Shown piece after piece: positions 34,772 through 43,658 of a DNA stretch of 64,000 bases. The translations under genes and the position numbers were made by a program. The DNA lies in the NCBI GenBank assembly GCA_963809205.1, contig CAWEIS010000004.1, forward strand, positions 496,001-560,000, written 5' to 3'. Source of the DNA: DATLLN01 sp963809205. Lineage in GTDB: Bacteria > Actinomycetota > Thermoleophilia > Gaiellales > JAICJC01. The number at the start of each line of letters is the position of its first letter. The first letter of the stretch is position 1. The notes under the pieces were generated by a model. It did no database searches, had not been told where the DNA came from, and saw only the letters and a list, made by a program, of their open reading frames with translations.

Positions 34772-37294
34772 ATGCCCCGCGATCCGCGTCACGACATCCT
34801 CTTCGAGCCGGTCCGGATCGGGCCCAAGACGCTGCGCAACCGCTTCTACCAGGTGCCCCACTGCACCGGGTTCGGCGTCGAGAAGCCGTGGTCGCAAGCG
34901 AGGCATCGAGCGGTCAAGGCGGAGGGCGGCTGGGCCGCCGTCTGTACCGAATACGCGGCCGTGAACGCCGAGTCCGACGAGACGCCGTACATCTCGGCCC
35001 GGATCTGGGACGACCACGACCTGCGGATGCTGGCCCGGATGTGCGATGAGTCGCACGAGCAGGGCGCGCTGGCCGGCATCGAGCTCGGGCACACCGGCGT
35101 CCAGGCCGAGAACTCGGAGTCGCGGCTGCCCTCGGCCGCGCCGTCCCAGCTCGCCAGCGACTTCGCGACGGGCGTCGTGCCGAAGGCGATGACCAGGCGC
35201 GATATCCGGCGGCTGGTCGACGACTGGGCGGTCGCCGCCCGCCGCTCCCGCGAGGCCGGCTTCGACATCGTCTACGTCTACGGCGGCCACACCTACCTGA
35301 TGGGCCAGTTCCTGTCGCCGCACTACAACCGGCGGACCGACGAGTACGGAGGCTCGCTGGCCAACCGCGCACGGGCGTGGCTGGAGACGCTGGAGGCCGT
35401 ACGCGAAGCCGTCGGCGACGACTGCGCGATCGCCTGCCGGGTGGCCGTCGACCGGCTGGACGCGCTGGGCGTCGACCTCGACGAAGGGCTCGAGTTCGTG
35501 ACGCTGGCCGATCACCTGGTCGACCTGTGGGACGTCAACGTCGGCTCGATCTCGGAGTGGCACAAGGACTCCGGGCCATCGCGCTTCTACGCGGAGGGCT
35601 GGCAGCTGGAGAGCACCGGCCGCGTGCGGGAGGCGACTGCGAAGCCGATCGTCGGTGTGGGCCGGCTGACCGACCCCGATCTGATGGCCTCGATCGTCCG
35701 CAGCGGCGCGTGGGATCTGATCGGAGCCGCGCGCCCGTCGATCGCCGACCCGTTCCTGCCGCGCAAGATCGACGACGGGCGGCTGGACGAGATCCGCGAG
35801 TGCATCGGCTGCAACATCTGCATCTCCAAGGCCGATACCCGGCGCCATCTGGGCTGCACGCAGAACCCCACGGCCGGCGAGGAGTTCCGCCGCGGGTGGC
35901 ACCCCGAGCGATTTCGCCGTGCCGCGAACGCGGACCAGGAGGCGCTGGTCGTCGGTGGCGGGCCGGCCGGGATGGAGTGCGCGATGACGCTGGCGAAACG
36001 CGGCTTCGACCGGGTCCGACTGGTCGACCGCGCGCCGCTGATGGGCGGCCACATGGCGATGGTCACCCGTCTGCCCGGGCTCGGCGAGTGGGGCCGCGTG
36101 GTCGCCCACCGGATGGTGCAGCTGCGCCGGCTGGGCGTCGAGATGGTCTCGGACACCGAGCTGGACGCGGCGGATATCCGGGCGAGCGGCGCCGGAATCG
36201 TCGTCCTGGCGACCGGCTCCAGCTGGTCGACTGATGGCCTGAACGGCTTCACTCGCGGCCCGATCCCGGGCGCCGACGCGGCGTTGCAGCACGTGCTGAC
36301 ACCGGAGCAAGTCGTGCTGGAGGGCAAGCGACCGCCGTCCGATGGCCGCGTCGTGGTATTCGACGGCGAGGGCTACTTCATGGCGTCCGGCATCGCCGAG
36401 CTGCTCGCCCTGGAGGGCCGGGACGTCGAGTTCGTCACCGGCTACGGGATGGTTGCACCGTTCGCCGACGAGACACTGGAGGCCTACCTGGTGATCCAGC
36501 GCCTCCACGAGCTGGGCGTCGCGATCCGGCGGGGAACCTCGCTGGTCGGCGTCGGCGACCGGGCGCTCGAGGTGGAGGACGAGTTCGGCAATCCGCACGA
36601 GCTGTCGTCCGCCGGGGTGGTGCTCGTCACCCAGCGCGTCTCCCGGGACGCGCTGTTCCACGAGCTCGACGGCGTACGCGAGGGGCTGTACCGGATCGGC
36701 GACTGCGTGGCTCCGCGGCTGCTGGCCGAGGCGATCTTCGACGGCCACCGGCTGGCTCGGGAGATCGACTCGCCGGATCCGGAGATCGCCCTGCCGTACC
36801 TGCGGGAGCGCCCGCTCGACGATCCGGTCGAGCACCCGCCGCCCGGCCGCCTGCTCGAGCTGCCGCTGCCGCCCGTGCCACGGAGCCGCGACCTCGAGCT
36901 GCTGGACACCGACGCGCCGGTGAGGATCGGCGAGCTGCTGGCTGGCGCGGCGCCGGACGTCGTCGTCTGCGCGGGTCGCGGCGCCGGCGAGGATCTCGGC
37001 CCCTACCGCGCGCTGGCGGAGCGGCTGGGCGGCAGGTTCGTGGTCTCCCGGCCGCAGGTCGAGGCCGGCCGCGCCGGGCGCCGCGACCTGGTCGGCGTCT
37101 CGTCAAACAGCGTCGCCCCGGCGGTCTACCTCGCGTTCGGCGTCTCCGGGGCGCTGCCGCACCTGCTCGGCATGCGCGACTCGACCACCGTCGTCGCGGT
37201 CAACAGCGATCCCGATGCGCGAATCTTCCGCCATGCGGACTACGGTGCTGTCGCCGACGCGGGCGACGTCGTCCGCGCGCTGCTGGTTGGCTGA
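34772..37294 (+). CDS. trimethylamine/dimethylamine dehydrogenase-like flavoprotein fused to an ETF-alpha FAD domain
   Basis: The protein is 840 residues; TMADH proper is about 730. Residues 1-365 are the flavin barrel with Cys31 in FYQVPHC (site of 6-S-cysteinyl-FMN in TMADH), Tyr61, Tyr170, His173, Trp263 and Asp266 all matching TMADH catalytic positions. The [4Fe-4S] site is C344-x2-C347-x2-C350-x11-C362. TMADH Trp355 of the aromatic bowl is Ala354, so the substrate probably differs. Residues 380 to about 700 are the ADP/FAD-like domains. Residues about 729-840 (SNSVAPAVYLAFGVSGALPH, then DPDARIFRHADYGAVAD) are the C-terminal FAD-binding domain of ETF-alpha. ETF is the natural acceptor of TMADH, so the fusion may shorten electron transfer. 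Confidence 0.85.
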   Translation: MPRDPRHDILFEPVRIGPKTLRNRFYQVPHCTGFGVEKPWSQARHRAVKAEGGWAAVCTEYAAVNAESDETPYISARIWDDHDLRMLARMCDESHEQGALAGIELGHTGVQAENSESRLPSAAPSQLASDFATGVVPKAMTRRDIRRLVDDWAVAARRSREAGFDIVYVYGGHTYLMGQFLSPHYNRRTDEYGGSLANRARAWLETLEAVREAVGDDCAIACRVAVDRLDALGVDLDEGLEFVTLADHLVDLWDVNVGSISEWHKDSGPSRFYAEGWQLESTGRVREATAKPIVGVGRLTDPDLMASIVRSGAWDLIGAARPSIADPFLPRKIDDGRLDEIRECIGCNICISKADTRRHLGCTQNPTAGEEFRRGWHPERFRRAANADQEALVVGGGPAGMECAMTLAKRGFDRVRLVDRAPLMGGHMAMVTRLPGLGEWGRVVAHRMVQLRRLGVEMVSDTELDAADIRASGAGIVVLATGSSWSTDGLNGFTRGPIPGADAALQHVLTPEQVVLEGKRPPSDGRVVVFDGEGYFMASGIAELLALEGRDVEFVTGYGMVAPFADETLEAYLVIQRLHELGVAIRRGTSLVGVGDRALEVEDEFGNPHELSSAGVVLVTQRVSRDALFHELDGVREGLYRIGDCVAPRLLAEAIFDGHRLAREIDSPDPEIALPYLRERPLDDPVEHPPPGRLLELPLPPVPRSRDLELLDTDAPVRIGELLAGAAPDVVVCAGRGAGEDLGPYRALAERLGGRFVVSRPQVEAGRAGRRDLVGVSSNSVAPAVYLAFGVSGALPHLLGMRDSTTVVAVNSDPDARIFRHADYGAVADAGDVVRALLVG

Positions 37295-37320
37295 CGCCAC
37301 CGCTGGGAAGGGAGGACGCA

Positions 37321-38652
37321 TGAGCGGGGAACCGATCGTCATTCTGGGAGCCGGATCGACGGGCGAGGCCCTGGTCTCGGCCGTCCGCGCCTACGAGGCC
37401 GACACACCGATCACCATCGTCGAGCGCGAGTTGGCAGGCGGTGAGTGCTCCTACTACGCCTGCATGCCGACCAAGGGGATGCTGCGCCCGCCCGAGGCCG
37501 TTGCCGCGGCGCGCAACGTGCCCGGCGCCGCGGAGGCGGTGACCGGGCTGGTCGACGCCAAGCGGCTGTTCTGGCACCGCGACCAGATCACCAACGGCTG
37601 GGACGACTCGTCGCAGGCCGACTGGCTCGAGTCCAACGGCGCCACGCTGGTGCGCGGCCAGGCGAGGATCGCCCGCCCCGGCGTTGTCGCGGTCGGCGAC
37701 CAGGAGCTGCCCTACGGCCGGCTGGCGGTTGCCACCGGGTCGTCGGCGTCGATCCCGCCGATCCCCGGCCTGGACAGCGTCGAGTACTGGACCAACCGGG
37801 AGGCGACGCGAACGCACGAGGTGCCCGAGAGCATCGCCATCGTCGGCGCCGGGCCGGTGGGCTGCGAGTTCGCCCAGCTGTTCTCCCGACTCGGGTCGCA
37901 GGTCGCGGTCGTGGACGTCGCCGACCGGCTGCTCCCCAGCGTGGACGAGGAGGCGGGGCGGATGCTCGCCGAGGCCCTCGAGGACGAGGGCGTTGCGCTG
38001 CACCTGGGCGGCGGGATCGCCGGCGTCGAGCCGGGGATCACGATTGCACTCGAGCACGGCCGCCGGATCGAGGCGCAGCGGCTGCTGATCGCCGCCGGGC
38101 GGCGTCCGCAGACCGACGGGCTGGGCCTGGAGCAGCTCGGCGTCGAGATCTCGAAGCGAGGCGTCGAGGTCGACGAGCGGATGCGCGCCGCGCCCCGGCG
38201 TGTGGGCGATCGGGGACGTCACCGGCATCGCCATGTTCACCCACGTCGGCAAGTACCACGCGCGGATCGCCGCGGCCGACATGGCCGGTGAGCCCGCCCG
38301 CGCCGACCACCGCGCCGTGCCCGCGGTGACCTTCACCGATCCGCAGGTCGCCTCGGTGGGAACGACCAGCGGCGACGGCCTGGTCACCGGCAGCCGCCGG
38401 ATCGACCAGGTGTCCCGCACCTCGACCTACGAGCGGCCCAAGCGGCCGGGGCTGCTCAAGGTGTTCGGCGATCCACAGCGCGGCGTGCTGGTGGGCGCAG
38501 TCGCCGTCGGGCCGGAGGCCGGCGAGTGGCTGGGCCAGCTGACGCTGGCCGTGCGCGCGGAGGTGCCGGTCGACATCCTGCGCGACACGATCCAGCCCTA
38601 TCCGACGTTCTCCGAGGCGATCCAGTTCGCAGTCAGAGACCTGCCGATGTGA
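37321..38652 (+). CDS. pyridine-nucleotide disulphide oxidoreductase (Lpd/Mer-type), one apparent frameshift
   Basis: The ATG at 37321 follows GGGAGG and gives MSGEPIVILGAGSTGEALVS (FAD motif). The redox pair is in GGECSYYACMPTK (C-x4-C), and an NAD-binding motif SIAIVGAGPVGCEFAQ follows. Near 38195 a run of four C must lose one base to pass from DERMRAA to PGVWAIGDVTG, the second FAD motif; the C-terminal dimerisation domain then runs to 38652 (YPTFSEAIQFAVRDLP). Restored length is about 443 residues. It uses NAD(P)H to reduce a disulphide or lipoyl group. It lies 26 bp after the TMADH-like gene and may share its pathway. Confidence 0.78.
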
Positions 38653-39812
38653 CCTCGCCGGCGGCGCGGGCGCCGCTCCGCAGGGCGCCCTCCATGGTGG
38701 CGTACCACACGTCTTCGGTGTGCTCGCCGGCGAAGTGCAGGCGCCCGACGGCCCTGGCGAGTAGCGCAGCGTCGTCCGGCGGGCGGTCCGGCGGCACCGT
38801 CGAGTACGCCCCCTCGGACCACGTCGACGCCAGCGCGTGCGCCTCGTCCAGCGCCAGGTCGGGCCTGAGCGTGCGCAGGCGCTGCAGGTAGGCATCGCCG
38901 TCGGCCAGCGCGGCCACGGCCTGCGGCGAGCCGGCGAACGCGGACACCACCGGCAGCACCGCACCGCTGCCGCCGCGCGCGGTCCACGTCCAGAACCGGT
39001 CGGGCACCGAGAGCACCGAGCTCGGCTCCGCCGGTGCAGCCAGCGGGACGAACAGCTTGGTCGCCTGCCCGTAGACCACGCGGTCGATGGCGGCGGACTT
39101 CCAGTCGGGCAGCGGCGGGTCGAACGCGATGCGGGCGACGGCGGGAGCGGGGATGGCGAGCACGCATGCGTCGACCGGCGGTTCTCCGTCCACGCTGACG
39201 CCGGTCGGGTCGTGCCGGATCGACGACACCGGCGCCGACGTATTGACGTCCAGGAACTCCGCGAGGCCCGTCGCGATCAGGCCGTTGCCGCCGTCGGTAC
39301 GGTGGGCCTCGACCGGCTCGAACAGGTGCGCCACGTCGCGCACCGCCGTCGCCGAGATCCGGTCGGTGGACTGGGCGTACGAGACGGCGATCCGGCAGTC
39401 CAGCAGCTCGCGGGCACCCTCGTCAATGTCGAGCCGGCCCAGCAGCTCGGCGACCGACAGCCCGTCGGCCGCGCCCGACTCGACGGCCGACTCCGTCGCC
39501 TCCCACGCCGCCTGCAGCGCCGGCTCGGAGGTGCCGATGCCTCCGCGTGGCTCGCGGCGGCTGAAGCTCATGCCCATCGGGGCCAGCGACAGGCCGAGCC
39601 GCTCGAACGGTCGCCGGCAGCAGCTCGTAGCCCTGGGTGACGAACTCTGCGCCCATCTCGACCGTCGCGCCGTTGTGCAGCGTGCGCGACCGGACGCGGC
39701 CGCCGATCCGCTCGCGGCTCTCCCGCACCACCACCTCGGCGCCCGCGGCTGCGAGCTGCTCGCCGGCCATCAGCCCGGCCAGGCCGGCGCCGATGACGCA
39801 GACGCGTGTCAG
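38633..39812 (-). CDS. FAD-dependent amine oxidase, one apparent frameshift
   Basis: The N-terminal part reads TRVCVIGAGLAGLMAGEQL and SRERIGGRVRSRTLHNGATV, the FAD motif of flavin amine oxidases. Near 39610 the frame shifts by one to give PFERLGLSLAPMGMSFS, and the remainder, up to the stop at 38633, ends with GRLHFAGEHTEDVWYATMEG, the conserved C-terminal FAD contact. Restored length is about 393 residues. No clean start codon is visible before the FAD motif (a CTG at 39812 is the best in-frame one), so another indel may lie there. It would oxidise a primary or secondary amine. The stop overlaps the upstream gene by 20 bp. Confidence 0.7.
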
Positions 39813-40171
39813 GTCAACGGGGACGTGTCGAAGTACTCGACCAGCCGGCGGATGCGGTCGCCGTCCATCTCGACCATGATCGCGAACGGGAAGTCGAGCC
39901 GGCCGTCGGACGCGCGCAACTTCGAGAGGAACATGCCCTCGGCCCAGACTAGGCCGTCCTGCTCGACCACCTTCTCCAGCGTGATCTTCGTCTCGGTGAT
40001 CTCCTCGACCCCCGGGCGCACGCCTTCGGAGATGTCGTCGGGGCCGGTGAACGTGCGCGGCGCGAGTGGATCCTCGTAGGTGCCGTCGGCGGTGAAGAGG
40101 GTGCCGATCGCGGCGGCGTCCTCGTTCTCCCACGCGTCGCAGACGGCTCGGAGGGCTTCGTAGGCGGTCAT
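39809..40171 (-). CDS. SnoaL-like/NTF2-fold protein
   Basis: The protein is 120 residues. It begins MTAYEALRAVCDAWENEDAA and has the NTF2-like pattern of a helix followed by FTADGTYEDPLAPRTFTGPD and a curved sheet with FPFAIMVEMDGDRIRRLVEY. SnoaL-like proteins act as small cyclases, isomerases or ligand-binding helpers. It ends within the amine oxidase start region (the two share about 4 bases), so they are probably cotranscribed. Its role in amine metabolism is unknown. Start at 40171; a slightly longer start gives MGQMTAYE. Confidence 0.8.
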   Translation of the reverse strand: MTAYEALRAVCDAWENEDAAAIGTLFTADGTYEDPLAPRTFTGPDDISEGVRPGVEEITETKITLEKVVEQDGLVWAEGMFLSKLRASDGRLDFPFAIMVEMDGDRIRRLVEYFDTSPLT

Positions 40172-40201
40172 CTGCCCGATGCTACACTCGCCGACCTCGC
40201 C

Positions 40202-41314
40202 ATGACCACCCGCACCGCCGCCCGCATCCCGCTGCACCCGAACGTCCGCCGGTCGCCGTACTTCGACCGGACGCTGGCCGCCGGCGCGGTCGATTTCATG
40301 GTCTACAACCACACGTACATGCCCATCGACTACGGCCGCGATCCGCGTGAGGACTGGGACGCGCTGGTCGAGCGGGCGACGCTGTGGGATGTCGGCGCAG
40401 AGCGGCAAACCGAGCTGCGCGGCCCCGACGCGCTGCGCCTCGCCGACTACCTCAGCCCGCGCGACCTGAGCGGGATGGCGGTCGGCGACTGCTGCTTCTC
40501 GCCGGTGTGCGACGACGCCGGCGAGATCATGGCCGAGTGCATCGTCCTGCGGCCGTGGGAGGACGCCGTCTGGTTCTCGCACAGCGACGTCGACCTGACG
40601 CTGTGGGCGATCGGCCTCGGCCGCTGGCTGGGGCTGGACGCCGTCGCCACGGAGCCTGACGTCGCGCCGTTGCAGCTGCAGGGGCCCACAGCCGGAGCGG
40701 TGATGGAGGTCGTGTCGCCGGGAATCGGTACGCTGCCGCGCTATCGCTGCGCGCAGGTGCAGGTCGCCGGGATCGACGCCGTCGTCTCGAACACCGGCTG
40801 GAGCCGCGAGGCGGGCTACGAGATCTACCCGCTGTCCTCCGAGCGCGCCGAGGAGCTGTGGGACGCGCTGGTCGAGGCTGGCGAGCCGCACGGCCTCCTG
40901 GTCACCGGGCCGAACATCGTCCGGGCAGTCGAACAGGCGATCTCGGACACGCAGTACGTGACCAACTCGCGGATCAACCCGATCGAGGCAGGCATGGAGG
41001 CGATGCTCGACCTGGACGGTGCGCCGTTCGCAGGCCGGGAGGCGCTGAGAGCCGTGCGCGAGCGCGGTCCCGCGCGGCGCACGATCGGCCTGCGCTGCGA
41101 CGGCCCGCGGTTCGGCCGGATGGAGCAGTTCTGGCCGCTGGCCGCCGGCGGCGTCGGGGTCGGCGTCGTCCGCTGGGCGGTCTACTCCTTCGCGCTGGAG
41201 GCGAACATCGCGATCGCCCTGCTCGATGCCGCCGTGCCCGACGATGCCGGCTTCGTGGTGCGTGCGCCCGACGGCGACCGGGCCGCGCAGGTGCATCCGC
41301 TGCCGTTCGTCTAG
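40202..41314 (+). CDS. GcvT-family folate-dependent methyltransferase
   Basis: The protein is 370 residues. It carries the GcvT barrel: VERATLWDVGAERQTELRGP, an aminomethyltransferase-type DDAGEIMAECIVLRPWED segment, the folate-side SNTGWSREAGYEIYPL motif and a C-terminal domain with PIEAGMEAMLDLDGAPFAGR. It resembles DmdA and related demethylases more than the glycine-cleavage T protein, with no H, P or L genes nearby. It would pass a methyl from an N- or S-methyl compound to tetrahydrofolate. It is divergent from the SnoaL-like gene (30 bp). With the TMADH-like and oxidase genes it suggests one-carbon recovery. Confidence 0.82.
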   Translation: MTTRTAARIPLHPNVRRSPYFDRTLAAGAVDFMVYNHTYMPIDYGRDPREDWDALVERATLWDVGAERQTELRGPDALRLADYLSPRDLSGMAVGDCCFSPVCDDAGEIMAECIVLRPWEDAVWFSHSDVDLTLWAIGLGRWLGLDAVATEPDVAPLQLQGPTAGAVMEVVSPGIGTLPRYRCAQVQVAGIDAVVSNTGWSREAGYEIYPLSSERAEELWDALVEAGEPHGLLVTGPNIVRAVEQAISDTQYVTNSRINPIEAGMEAMLDLDGAPFAGREALRAVRERGPARRTIGLRCDGPRFGRMEQFWPLAAGGVGVGVVRWAVYSFALEANIAIALLDAAVPDDAGFVVRAPDGDRAAQVHPLPFV

Positions 41315-41316
41315 AT

Positions 41317-42225
41317 CTAGCCGGCGATCTCGATGGCGAACGACCCGCGGTGGCTCTGGCCGGGCTCCAGCACCTGCAGCCCGTCGCCGCTGCGCAGGGC
41401 GTTGCCGGGCGCGGTCATCGGCTCGAAACAGATCAGCGACGACCCGCGCGGCGAGTACACCTGCGCGAACCGGTAGCCCTCGAGGAACCGCACCGTGATG
41501 GTGCGGCCGCCGCCCTCCACCGCGAACGCCGCCCTGTCGGCGACGTCGGCGAACGCGTCGTCCAGGTCGCGGCCGGCCAGCGGCCCGGGCTCGAGGTCGC
41601 GGGGCTGCCGCCGGCCGGTCGGGATCATCAGCTGGTCGAGTTCGAGCCGCGACATCTCGGGCAGGCTGATCTGCCATTCGTCGCGCGGCGCGTCCGGCAG
41701 GTGGAGGTAGGGGTGATGGCCGAACACGACGGGCACGGCCGCGTCCCCGGTCGCTTCGAGCGTGCTGGTGATCCGCAGCGTACGGCCGTCCAGCCGCGCC
41801 TCCATCGTCAGCCGGTGGGGGAACGGGAACAGCTCGAGCACGGCCGGTGCGGCGGCCGTGTCGAATACCGCCACCAGCCCGGCCTCGTCGTGGTCGGCGA
41901 TCGCGAAGGGCATCGCCGCCGGGTGACACCCGTGGATGGCAAGGCCATTGCCATCCACGTGCACCAGCGGCGACGACGTGTCGACCGCCACCTCGCGGTC
42001 GCCGACTCTGTAGCCCGGCTCGGCGAGCCGGTTCGCCCACGGGTGCAGCAGCGGGATGCCCATCGTCGAGCCGCGCTTGGCGTACGCGTCGACGCCGTCG
42101 CGCAGGTCGAGCAGCTGCACGCCGTCCGCCGTCAGCGAGCTGCCGAGCATCGCCAGGGACGGGACGAACGCCGCCTCCAGCACGCCGTCGGAGGCGCGCA
42201 GCGTGGTCGCCGGGTGCGCCGTCAC
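41317..42225 (-). CDS. aldose 1-epimerase (galactose mutarotase-like)
   Basis: The protein is 302 residues from a GTG overlapping the rsgA stop (GTGA). The fold is galactose mutarotase-like: GIPLLHPWANRLAEPG near residue 55-70, NGLAIHGCHPAAMPF, VFGHHPYLHLPDAP (the conserved HHP region) and a C-terminal Glu in SSLICFEPMTAPGNAL. It interconverts alpha and beta anomers of aldoses in the cytoplasm. Its pairing with rsgA is positional, with no obvious functional link. Confidence 0.86.
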   Translation of the reverse strand: MTAHPATTLRASDGVLEAAFVPSLAMLGSSLTADGVQLLDLRDGVDAYAKRGSTMGIPLLHPWANRLAEPGYRVGDREVAVDTSSPLVHVDGNGLAIHGCHPAAMPFAIADHDEAGLVAVFDTAAAPAVLELFPFPHRLTMEARLDGRTLRITSTLEATGDAAVPVVFGHHPYLHLPDAPRDEWQISLPEMSRLELDQLMIPTGRRQPRDLEPGPLAGRDLDDAFADVADRAAFAVEGGGRTITVRFLEGYRFAQVYSPRGSSLICFEPMTAPGNALRSGDGLQVLEPGQSHRGSFAIEIAG

Positions 42226-43316
42226 CGGCGCCCGCTCCAGGGCGGCGTCTTGCGCATGTCCTTCGAGAGCTGCCGCCAGTGCTTGCGCTCCTCCGAGCGC
42301 GCCCGCGCGTCGAGCTTGCGCTCCTGGAACCGCAGCTCGGCCAGCAGCTTCTCGTAGCTCTGCAGCCGGTCGGCGTCCAGGCGGCCGTCGGCGATCGCCG
42401 CCTGCACGGCGCAGCCGGGCTCGTGCACGTGCGTGCAGTCCGAGAACCGGCACTGCTCGGCCAGCTCCTCGATGTCGGCGAACGTCTGCTCGACGCCCTC
42501 CTCGGCCTCCCACAGGCCGACCGAGCGCATGCCCGGCGTGTCGATCAGCACGCCGCCGCCGGGCAGCGGCAGCAGCTCGCGGTGCGTGGTCGTGTGGCGG
42601 CCCCGTCCGTCGTCGCGCAGCTCCGCCGTCCGCATCCGCTCCTCGCCCAGCAGGGCGTTGATCAGCGTCGACTTCCCGGCGCCGGAGAGGCCGATCAGCG
42701 CCACGGTCTCACCGTTCGCATGGTAGGCATCGAGGTCGGCCAGCCCGGCGCCGTCGACGGCGCTGACCGCGTGGACGGGGACGCCGAAGGTGACGGCCTC
42801 GATCTCCGCGACGGCCGCTTCGACGTCGCCCCGGAGGTCGGACTTGGTCAGCACCACGATCGGGTTTGCGCCGCTCTGCCACGCCAGCGCGAGATAGCGC
42901 TCGACGCGACGGGGCGAGTCGCGCTGGTCGAGGGCGTTGACGATGAACACGTTGTCGATGTTCGCCGCGACCACCTGCTCGGCGGTCTCCTCGCCCGCGG
43001 CGTGGCGGGTGAAGTGGGTGCGCCGGGGCAGGATCGCCCGCAGCACGGCGTCGGACTGCGGCGTACTCGGGTCGACCGCCGCCCAGTCGCCGACGGCCGG
43101 CGTCAGGTCGCGGCTGGGGACGAGTGCGCGGACGGTGCCGTCCCCGGCCAGGGTGGTGCATGCTCCGCGATCGACGCGGGAGACGCGCGCCGGGATGGCG
43201 CCGGCGCATGCGTGCTCGTCGAATGCCTCCCGCCACCCGGCATCCCAGCCGAGCAGTTCGAGGTGTGATTCCGGCGTGTCCGGCACGTCGGCCGGCCACC
43301 AGGGAGATGTCGTCAC
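42222..43316 (-). CDS. rsgA: ribosome small-subunit maturation GTPase RsgA
   Basis: The protein is 364 residues from the GTG at 43316, chosen because GGAGG lies 8 bases before it; longer starts are possible. An N-terminal OB-type domain (GDGTVRALVPSRDLT) precedes the circularly permuted GTPase with G4 VLTKSD, G1 IGLSGAGKSTLINAL and G3 LIDTPGMRSVG, then the C-terminal zinc site C-x4-C-x-H-x5-C in QCRFSDCTHVHEPGC. RsgA matures the 30S subunit by GTP-dependent release of assembly factors and is modulated by (p)ppGpp in other bacteria. A small ORF with a strong Shine-Dalgarno lies upstream. Confidence 0.95.
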   Translation of the reverse strand: MTTSPWWPADVPDTPESHLELLGWDAGWREAFDEHACAGAIPARVSRVDRGACTTLAGDGTVRALVPSRDLTPAVGDWAAVDPSTPQSDAVLRAILPRRTHFTRHAAGEETAEQVVAANIDNVFIVNALDQRDSPRRVERYLALAWQSGANPIVVLTKSDLRGDVEAAVAEIEAVTFGVPVHAVSAVDGAGLADLDAYHANGETVALIGLSGAGKSTLINALLGEERMRTAELRDDGRGRHTTTHRELLPLPGGGVLIDTPGMRSVGLWEAEEGVEQTFADIEELAEQCRFSDCTHVHEPGCAVQAAIADGRLDADRLQSYEKLLAELRFQERKLDARARSEERKHWRQLSKDMRKTPPWSGRR

Positions 43317-43658
43317 TCTGGACCTCCGGAGATGGGTGATCCCCTCCGTCGGCCGGTGCCGTTCAGCGGCGCGAGCGGGAGCGAAGGGGCGTAACGGACC
43401 GCGGCTCTGCCGGTGCAAGCTCGAACACGGTCACCACCTCCTTCTCTCGTCGTCTGGGCGCTGCAAAGGACGCTCTGCAGCATACACGTGGGCCCGGAGC
43501 GTCGCTTAAACGGGCAATTGGCGCTACCTTGAGACCACTCCAACTACAAGCAGCGGCGTGGCACGACTGCGCCGTGCGCGCCTCCCGCCCCCGCGGCCCT
43601 CCGGGCCGTTCCACTCGCGCGGGAGGCCCGATCTGTCCCCGAGTGGAGGTTCACGACA
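43317..43658. other. structured gap between rsgA and the wall-hydrolase gene
   Basis: The 342-base gap holds the rsgA ribosome site, a possible 23-residue leader ORF on the minus strand (43363-43434) and, on the plus strand, the leader of the wall-hydrolase gene. In that leader, CCACTCG (43611-43617) can pair with CGAGTGG (43640-43646), whose last bases overlap the GGAGG ribosome site at 43645-43649; a second arm pair GCCTCCCGC/GCGGGAGGC lies around it. I saw no ydaO-type c-di-AMP motif such as GGGGAACC. Confidence 0.45.
43363..43434 (-). CDS. possible 23-residue leader ORF upstream of rsgA
   Basis: A GTG at 43434 follows AAGGAGGTG, an almost perfect Shine-Dalgarno sequence, and encodes 23 residues (MTVFELAPAEPRSVTPLRSR, then SRR) ending TGA at 43363, 47 bases before the rsgA start. 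The strong ribosome site and basic, Arg-rich end could suit a translated leader that affects rsgA expression, but no homolog is known to me. It could equally be chance. Confidence 0.35.
   Translation of the reverse strand: MTVFELAPAEPRSVTPLRSRSRR

Noticed and set aside
41847..43268. Long open frame on the plus strand opposite the epimerase and rsgA genes
   Set aside because: Its text is low-complexity, Arg/Ala/Pro-rich and without family motifs. It is the antisense shadow of two well-supported genes in GC-rich DNA.
43500..43658. Possible c-di-AMP (ydaO) riboswitch before the wall-hydrolase gene
   Set aside because: This gene class often has one, but the conserved GGGGAACC-type core is not present; only unclassified stems are seen.
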